Origin: Elysia marginata
Taxonomy: Eukaryota; Mollusca; Gastropoda; Plakobranchidae
Assembly: GCA_019649035.1 (NCBI GenBank)
Contig: BMAT01012458.1
Coordinates: 211,798-237,823, forward strand
Direction: 5' to 3'
DNA length: 26,026 nt
The first letter of the stretch is position 1. The number at the start of each line of letters is the position of its first letter. The notes under the pieces are model-generated. The model saw nothing but the letters and a program-made list of their open reading frames with translations. It was not told the DNA's origin and did no database searches. Both the position numbers and the translations under genes were made by a program. Positions 19,094 through 26,026 of this stretch are shown piece after piece.

Positions 19094-20010
19094 CGTGTTT
19101 TGCCGTCAGTCGTTGATGTTAACGGCTGAGGATAATAACGACAAAATAAATTTGAAAAGAATAACGTTACAGTTTGAGGAGATAGAAAAAAAATCCCGCC
19201 GTGGGAAATGATACTTGTTGTCTCACTTAGATTAAAAAAAAAAAACAAATGAAAGGAGGTGATTAGGGCTTCTCCTTTTTTATACATGTATTTGGTTTAT
19301 ATTCTGGTCAGGAAAATAGTTATCGGTATAGCCTATTTCACACGAAGGCTTGATTGCATCTTAGCATGTTCCATTGGGCATGGTTGGGGGGTGGCGAGGT
19401 GTAAAATGCTCAGCACCACAGGATGTTTTACATGGACTTGCTTTTGATTGCCGCTTTTAAGTTTATCTGATCAGAAAGATTGATGATACAATTGGACCGA
19501 TTGTTTCTTAAAGTTTGGTGTATACAAGGGTGTAAATACAACCAAGCGTATGCACCCTAGTATGAGCAGTAATAACCAAACATCTGACTATGTAACAACA
19601 TAATAGTATACGTAGCTCGCCATTCACCGTGATGCTTACAGTTATTTTGGGGACAAGCTATTTAAAGTAGACTCTTAGACCGACAATATTAAATTGTAAT
19701 CCATATTGCGCAATTGATATAGAAATTTACAGGTTTTAAATTTTGAAAAAAAAAAACTGAACCGTCCAGTGCCTCTGTTTAGTTTTGTGCAGTTTGTTGC
19801 AGTTTTTTTTTCAAGCAGTATCAAATAGCATTGAACGATAGAAATTTCACATTGATCATCATATAATCACAACCTATTTCTCCATTTTTTCTTTGAGTAT
19901 TTGGAATGGCTTATAATAATGGCCTTCTTTTAATTTGCAACACTGCTATAAAACTTTACTTAGTTATAGTGTTGCTCTTACCACAGTTTTAGTCTCCATA
20001 TGATTAGTTA

Positions 20011-20012
<2 letters not shown>
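19094..20012. other. Upstream region of the CAP gene
   Basis: No convincing TATA box or other promoter element was seen on the minus strand upstream of 19093. The open frames here lack recognisable homology. Confidence 0.4.
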
Positions 20013-20049
<37 letters not shown>

Positions 20050-20215
20050 TCACTGTGACTATCTCTCTCTCTCTATCTATGTATGTGTCTGTTTTTTTAT
20101 TTCTCTCTTTCTGTTTAATTCTTTCTCTCCATTTCTATTCCCGGCTCTCTTTAATGCTCTCTCTCGCTCTCTATCTCTGTGAAACTTTATCTATTAGTAA
20201 ATATATCACCCTGTT
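20013..20215. repeat. (CT)n microsatellite and pyrimidine-rich tract
   Basis: A pure CT run at 20013-20046, followed by ~170 bp of imperfect CT/TCTA repeats on the plus strand. The overlapping Leu/Ser-rich frame is an artefact. Confidence 0.95.
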
Positions 20216-20645
20216 TTCTATCTATTTTTCTACGTTGCTAGCCTACATCTAAGCGTTTTATAAATGTGACTTTCTTCCCGCCTTTTACTATAGGCCGATT
20301 TCATTTTTTTCTAATTTTCATCTCCGTTTCTGCCTCCGGGAGGGTTAAACAAAATAAATGTAAAAAAATGCACACCTCACGATGGAAATGCGCTAGGTTC
20401 AATAACTAGTACAAGTGTTTGTACTTGTAAAGGCCTCAAATGTCCTTTTTTCTTGCTTGAGCCTTGAGATACGACTAGCTCTTAAGATGTAGCCGTAGTT
20501 TTGTGTCAACTGACGCTGTTAAGAGCAATTTAGATAAAAACGTTTAAAGTGTAGACCTATAACATGGCGTTTTTGTAAACGTTAAAAAAAATTGGTCTGT
20601 AGGGCCCACAATCAGATGGCTCCCAATATTAAAGTAAAACAAATA

Positions 20646-21006
20646 CTAGATCTAGATCTAGATCTATTTTCCAAGTCAAAACTTCATTCTGTGAAGATCA
20701 ATTTTTCTTTTGACAAAAAAATATCCTGTGAGAATAAAAGTATTTTTAAAACAGTAGGCCTACTAGTACATACATTCATTAGGTTATATTATAATTGTAC
20801 CGATAGTAACTAAATCCAACTCCAGATCGAGACAGAGCAGAGAAGGGCTATCATAGACCTATTAGTACAAAAGTCTGGATCTAGATCTAGATTCTAAGTA
20901 TAGAGTTGGATCTTGATCTCTATTTAGATTTCTACGATTTGAAACTTGCTTTATATGCCTAATCTATATTTTTAAAAACTAGAATTAGTTTAATCTAGAT
21001 CGAGAT
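20646..21006. repeat. Cluster of TCTAGA/GATCTA hexamer repeats
   Basis: CTAGAT repeated 3.5 times at 20646-20666, then GGATCTAGATCTAGATTCT at 20877-20895 and ATCTAGATCGAGATC near 20994. Single copies recur at about 22556, 22609 and 24599. Confidence 0.85.
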
Positions 21007-21603
21007 CACGTCATATATTTTTGAAGAGTTTTTAATAAATATTTGTGAAAGTTTTCAAAGCGGAACCTTAACGCTATTTTCTTTTTACAAACCTAATATA
21101 AGCGAGTTGATGTTAGTAAAATTTATAATTATAAACTCAAAGATACAGCACCAGCCATTGCACTTGCAGATCGGAAATAAAGATTTTTAACGCCTCAGCT
21201 GAACGCACCTTTTTGGTCGCAATAATGTGTGCTTTCCCATAAGTTTGGCGTGAAGTTTTGGCGTGCAATTACATTTGAGTTGACGTGTAAAATCTAATAA
21301 TTATTATTCAAAGTGCCCTTCATTTAGACCTAATGGTAGAATTACCGGAAGTTAGCAAATGAAAATTTCTAAGGTACGCGACTGATGTTATAACTTTGAA
21401 TTGATAGAACCACCATAAAAAGTCAACTCATATTATCTGTGTAGCTGGACTAGGCCTAGATCTACCATTTAAAGCAATAAAAACACGAACATTCTATTTA
21501 AGGATGATGACTACATCTAGATGTCTTGTTCAATAAGATTTTAACATTTGAAGGTCTATCGTTCGGAGAATATTTCTAAAAGAACCAAGTTTACAAGGGA
21601 ATA

Positions 21604-21713
21604 GAGAATGAGTTTAGACGGCAAATAATCGTTCCTTTTAGAACAAAAATACTCTTTAAAGCCATTGTTGGTTTCGGGCAAGAACGATAATTTTGCGCTC
21701 AATACTCATCCTC
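21604..21713. mobile_element. Small palindromic element, family 1, copy B
   Basis: The left arm 21604-21634 (GAGAATGAGTTTAGACGG... ATCGTTC) pairs imperfectly with the right arm 21682-21713 (GAACGATAATTTTGCGCTCA...). It shares its interior and arms with copy A at 11588-11695. Non-coding and MITE-like. Confidence 0.65.
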
Positions 21714-22289
21714 GATAAATTTACAATGAACAACCTTTTAATACTATAGAACAAGCCTACATCCCGTTCTCTTAAACAAAGTATTAATGCTTGTATTTTA
21801 GTGATTTTCATACACAAACGTAATGATTAATGCGTTAGGCTATTAGGATAATTATATCCATTTGACCGGTCCGCCACCGATACATACGCGTCATATCAAA
21901 GGAAGATATGCGATGAAAAAATTTAAGGGAAAGAATTTTCGCACCCTGAGAATGACGTGGTAATATTTCCATTGGGCAAAGTTTTTTAAAGAAATCGATT
22001 TCAAATGTGTTGCACCGAAAACTTTTGCTACGGTACCGGTACTCAATAAAGTGTTTGAAAAGGTTAAAAACCACGTAAAGGAAGGTAAAACCAAGTTTAA
22101 CCTTTAACACAATTTAGAACACTGTTATAGACAAAGCATGATGTGTTTAACTCAATTTTGCCAAATAGTGGAGATAGACAAATGTCATTCTTAGGGCACG
22201 TTTTATCAACGCCTTTACTATGGTCTGTTCTGAGGTTTGATAAACTGTTCGACGTTTTCGTTGGGTAACGAACAATCATCAACAGGCAA
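21714..22289. other. No gene recognised
   Basis: The open frames on the minus strand (to 91 codons) show no domain I recognise and no supporting splice or homology evidence. GGTACCGGTAC near 22031 is a small palindrome. Confidence 0.4.
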
Positions 22290-22398
22290 TAGAGACCTTG
22301 CGCGCGGACGAAGATAACGTTCGCCCATTAACCTCCCCTAGGATTTCCTCCCCTATGGACTTCGTCCTCTTGCGCAGGCTGATAACGCATGGTCTCTA
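22290..22398. mobile_element. 109-bp inverted-repeat element with TA ends
   Basis: TAGAGACCTTGCG at 22290 pairs with CGCATGGTCTCTA ending at 22398. Deeper in, GGACGAAG and CTTCGTCC also pair, with a length difference between the arms. The interior holds a direct repeat CCTCCCCTA. TA at both ends fits a Tc1/mariner-type MITE. Unrelated in sequence to family 1. Confidence 0.6.
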
Positions 22399-22694
22399 GT
22401 GTACAGAAAACAGCGACGTCCAAATGACTCAACTCATTCGCTCATCAGGGTTCAGGATAAAGAATGAGAAACACACTGATTTTGCTTTTCTTTAGGCTAT
22501 AATTATGTTTCATACTTTCTTAAGTAATGTTCTTTTGTTTCAATTCAGGGTGAATTTAGATCTAGTGCAACTACCAGTTTCTTGTCACGCACAGGCTTAT
22601 CCCAAACTAGATCTAATGTCAAGACAGCAATGTTCATAGACCGCGGGTTTGAAAAAAAAACCGCCTGTCCTTAATGGCCTATATCACCTACATT

Positions 22695-22798
22695 CTAGTT
22701 CCTACACCCTTTCATATGGGTGCGTCGCCATGTGAAAGCGGAAAATATTCACAACCGGTTACGTTGTCCGTCACCATTAGGCCTACTTTGTCAAAGTA
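22695..22798 (+). repeat. Direct repeat flanking the SINE, left copy
   Basis: 104 bp starting CTAGTTCCTACACCCTTTCA and ending CCTACTTTGTCAAAGTA. A copy of similar sequence follows the SINE at 23105-23217. Confidence 0.85.
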
Positions 22799-22799
22799 A

Positions 22800-23103
22800 A
22801 CCAGCCCTGTGGCCTAGCGGTAAGACGCTCGCTCAGAGATTGGGAGGTGCGTGGTTCGATCCCCCGCCGAGTCAAACCAAGGACTTTGAAATTGCTACTA
22901 GCAGCTGATCCGCCTAGTGTCTGGCATCGATTTAGTGCTAAGTCTGGTCGGCCCGGTGTCAGGATAATGTGACTGGGTGTGGTGTATGCAAGCGCTCTTT
23001 ACATCACAATGTGGCAGTACGCTTTCAATTGTTCCAAGCGCTGTCTCTGATATAATCTTGTAGTTGAAAAGAGACGTTAAAGTTCAAACAACCAACCAAC
23101 CAA
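22800..23103 (+). mobile_element. tRNA-derived SINE (family 2), plus-strand copy
   Basis: A box TGGCCTAGCGG (22810-22820) and perfect B box GGTTCGATCCC (22853-22863) form an internal Pol III promoter. The body includes CAGCTGATCCGCCTAGTGTC, GGATAATGTGACTGGGTGTG and GAGACGTTAAAGTTCAAAC, then the (CAAC)n-like tail. It is co-linear with the minus-strand copy at 12148-12468 but lacks that copy's 13-bp duplication. No short target-site duplication was found; instead it sits between ~110-bp direct repeats. Confidence 0.88.
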
Positions 23104-23104
23104 A

Positions 23105-23217
23105 CTAGTTCCTACACCCTTTCATAATTCATATGGGCGCGTCGCCATATGAAAGCATAAAAGAATCACACAGCCGTTTGCATTGTCCGTCACCATTCGG
23201 CCTACTTTGTCATAGTA
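23105..23217 (+). repeat. Direct repeat flanking the SINE, right copy
   Basis: 113 bp co-linear with 22695-22798. The main difference is an extra AATTCAT after TTTCAT, plus scattered substitutions. Blocks such as TTGTCCGTCACCATT and GGCCTACTTTGTCA are identical. Confidence 0.85.
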
Positions 23218-23329
23218 GGCTATGGCATTCACGTCAGGTGAGACGACTACACCTTTGAGAAAGTCAACCTATTAGTATTACATCACCACGGAGGCAACAC
23301 CTGTAGCAAACAGACCAGAGTTGCAGCAC

Positions 23330-23460
23330 ACTGGATGGAAATTAAAATCAAAGCTCAAAGACGCCGAGCAGAGCAAAAGTGGAGAATGACCACGATAACT
23401 CTCACCCTGATTTTAGCAGCAATTGTGTTGTTTTTTTTTTAACAGGAGAGTGGCTGAATC
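23330..23460 (+). pseudogene. Possible scrap of a non-LTR retrotransposon ORF
   Basis: MEIKIKAQRRRAEQKWRMT (from 23336) resembles the basic linker between endonuclease and reverse transcriptase in many LINEs (RRxAExxWRxT). The frame ends soon after at TAA 23441-23443, and no reverse transcriptase or endonuclease motif was found nearby. It may be chance. Confidence 0.3.
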
Positions 23461-23548
23461 TAGGGCACTTTGGATGATAGAAAAGAAAAACACATGAGAA
23501 TAGGGACACCATTGTTTTATGTACCTAACTTGGTTACTTTTGTTATGT

Positions 23549-23574
23549 TTGTTGTTGTTGTTGTTGTTGTTGTT
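23549..23574. repeat. (TTG)n microsatellite
   Basis: GTT repeated about eight to nine times. It encodes the Asn run in a spurious minus-strand frame. Confidence 0.97.
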
Positions 23575-23904
23575 TTGCACGTCGTTGAAGGTTGGGATCA
23601 TACTTTGTTGTCCCCATTTCATATTATTTGTTAAGGTAAGATGTAAACTTAACACGATCCATTGTGCTCCAAGGTGAATCACTATGCCCCGGGTAAGTCT
23701 ATTAAACTTAGCAGCTACCACTACTGTATTTATAAAAGGATATAAGGGTTTTCTACGACCACCTTGCATTTTTTATGTTTTGAAGCTTTGCATGGCGACC
23801 TACTTATCAACGCATACGCGGGAAGATTTTTATTCCATAATAAGCAGTTGCACGGCGTCGCCGCTAGTACCATATTAACCATTATCAGTATCACCATCAC
23901 CATT

Positions 23905-23979
23905 AACATCACCATCAGCATCAACATCACCATCAGCATCAACATCACCATCAGCATCACCATCATCATCATCATCATC
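23905..23979. repeat. 18-bp minisatellite and (ATC)n tract
   Basis: AACATCACCATCAGCATC is repeated three times (23905-23922, 23923-23940, 23941-23958) and runs into an ATC triplet array. Confidence 0.95.
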
Positions 23980-24119
23980 CTCACTTCAACAGCATTTAAT
24001 TTTATTAGTATCATCATCAACAACAGCAGCAGCAATAACAGCAAAGAGAAAAATGTTATCACTACTGTCCTCAATATTGTGCTTAGAAAATAAAAGACAA
24101 AACGATTCGCCGTGCCCAA

Positions 24120-25733
24120 ACATATAAGTGAAATAAAACAAGAACCATTACTACAAGATAACTTTTAAAAAACAAATGGAATTAGTTTAATACATAAGTA
24201 TAAAATAGTTTGTCTATCATGTCTTCATAAGCCCGCTTTCCAAAATTTACTTCTGCTATGGTTTTGGTGAACTTGGCAAAACTAGTATCAGTAAAGAGCA
24301 TAGCTCCTGTTCCACTGTCGATTCTTATGAAGATGAATCAAAACTAAAAAAAAAACGGACCAAGAACTAGTTAAAAGAAAGTTTGGCTTTCTTTGTAAAA
24401 TATATATGAAAATTTTCGCAAAAAAATTATGATTTACCGTGCCTCGGTTTCCCTTCTTATCCACTCATGATTGCAGTTATCAGCCATGATTAGGGTAAAA
24501 AAAACTACATTTACTCTTATTTAGGGAACTAGAAAAAGCATTCAATGTTGTGGTTTACCTATAACAGTCTAACAAATTGATAGATTTAGCCTAAACAAGC
24601 TAGATCTAGCTAGACCTATAGTACTTTAGACTGGCACTATAAAATGAATTATTTCAGTTACACAGATTCTAAATTCTGCTGCCCAGATTTTTCTTCTTCT
24701 GAGCCCTTATTCGGATAAAAACAGTGATAATTTCATTGAAATTTCGATTTCTGTTACTTTTTTATGGTTTAAATAAAAGCGCATGATTGTGATAATAAAT
24801 TGTTCATGTTAGTGTGAACAAGTAAATTGAATGCTGATAAAGAATAAAAAAAAGAATTTTAAAAATCACAAAATTTATTTGAATCTAGCAATTGATTTGT
24901 TTTATTTGTATTTTTCAGAGTCATGACAAAACTGGTCTTCAACTGTTAGTTTTGATGTAGTGGTTTACTTTGGGATACGTTTCTAAAACTTTAGATAAAT
25001 TTTAAATACAGCTTAAAGCTAAACTGTACAACTTTTTGTCCATGTTTTGTATAGCCATAGTTGATTCCAACATCTTACGATTACATATAACACAAAGACT
25101 TTAGTGCCCAGTAAGCCGTTTGGTAGAAGCTAGAGACAAAAAAAATATTGAGACTTTCCCTTTTTTAAAGATTTATTCGATATTACTGTAAGTAACTTAC
25201 TTTACTGACTTGGCCTAATCATGGCAGCCGGTTGTTGAAACAATTTATGGTCCCTCCATGTCTCCGGTGACAAATTAATAGGACGATAGTAAACATTGAT
25301 CATGAAACATGGCTGTGCAGGTTTTTTATTACAATACACACACAGATTAGAACTTAGCCACTTAATCCAAAGCTCCATGTCATGTTAAAAAGCTCTTAAG
25401 ATCCAAGTATCTTTTCCATACATGTTGAAGTACCTCAGGGATTGTGCTTTATGCCCACACGTCGCTCTACATTCAGTCCCCGTGCTTCTGTCACAACTGC
25501 ACGAATACAAATAGTTCACAGTGACACATGTAATACTAAAAGGATGGCACTCAGCTTTACAAAGCTATCTCATAGTTTAAAACCAGTCCTTAAGTTCTAG
25601 GAATACTACATTGTTTAAGCTACAATTTAAAGACAAGGTATATTTTATGATTCAAAACAATTGCTGCTATAGAACAATGTCATTTAGTTTGTTACTTAGC
25701 ATTCATTTTGTGAGTTCTTTGTACAGGAACTAA
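24120..25733. other. No gene recognised
   Basis: AT-rich, non-coding in all frames as far as can be judged. No exon with recognisable homology and no inverted-repeat element was noticed. Confidence 0.45.
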
Positions 25734-25742
25734 CTCTCTCTC

Positions 25743-25789
<47 letters not shown>

Positions 25790-25965
25790 CTCTCTCTCCC
25801 TCTCTATCTCTCTCTTTCTATCTCCCTATCCCTCTGTCTTTCTCACTGTGTGTCCCTCGATCCCTCTCTCGTTCTTTCTGTCTTCCTCTCTTGTTCTCTC
25901 TCTCTTGGCTCCTCTCTCTCTCACTCTTTCTCTTCCTTTACCTATCCTTCATTCTCTTTCTCCGT
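25734..25965. repeat. Long pyrimidine (CT) tract
   Basis: Nearly uninterrupted CT dinucleotides to about 25785, then imperfect CTCT/TCCCT to about 25965, all pyrimidine on the plus strand. Confidence 0.95.
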
Positions 25966-26026
25966 CTGTATACAAATGTATCTGCCTTTGACTATTTCCG
26001 CTGTTGGGACAATAAGCTAAGCATGC

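Noticed and set aside
20055..20252. Leu/Ser-rich hydrophobic frame suggesting a membrane protein
   Set aside because: Encoded by the CT/TCTA repeat tract.
22801..22880. tRNA gene
   Set aside because: A and B boxes are present, but the sequence continues into a SINE body with a second copy elsewhere, and no full cloverleaf with acceptor pairing was seen.
23413..24119. Frames with Asn, Ile/Thr/Ser or Met/Leu/Val runs
   Set aside because: Products of TTG and ATC microsatellites, not proteins.

Overview
The window looks like nuclear DNA of an animal, most likely a mollusc and probably a gastropod. The reasons are AT-rich sequence, short exons with GT-AG introns, tRNA-derived SINEs, a decayed mariner, many small inverted-repeat elements, and clusters of CT and TCTAGA microsatellites. 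The taxon is an inference, because no marker gene fixes it. There are no operons, CRISPR arrays or prokaryotic features.

Two spliced protein genes can be read, and they converge. On the + strand (325-5288) lies a complete six-exon gene for mitochondrial phenylalanyl-tRNA synthetase (FARS2), 443 codons, with every splice phase consistent. On the - strand (19093 down to about 9560) lies a six-exon gene for a secreted CAP-superfamily protein of GLIPR1/CRISP type, 242 codons traced plus an ambiguous C-terminus. Its exons are short and scattered over 9.5 kb. Its introns hold most of the mobile DNA in the window and also the 976-base assembly gap (14103-15078).

Region by region: 1-324 is 5' flank or 5' UTR of FARS2. 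325-5288 is FARS2, with a SINE remnant in intron 4. 5289-8815 is 3' UTR and intergenic DNA. 8816-9134 is an hAT-like non-autonomous element. 9561-19093 is the CAP gene. Its intron 3 contains a small palindromic element, three copies of an ~85-bp repeat, and a SINE with a perfect 12-bp target-site duplication. Its intron 2 contains the gap, flanked on the left by a 157-bp-period repeat, and a mariner pseudogene interrupted by a perfect 83-bp-arm hairpin. 19094-26026 has no recognisable gene. It holds CT tracts, TCTAGA repeats, two small palindromic elements, a second SINE copy set between ~110-bp direct repeats, a possible scrap of a non-LTR retrotransposon, and trinucleotide repeats.

The two genes have no evident functional link. 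FARS2 acts in mitochondrial translation and the CAP protein is secreted. The most unusual structures are the perfect 83/68/83 hairpin in the mariner remnant inside a CAP intron, and the SINE whose unoccupied paralogous target site also lies in this window.
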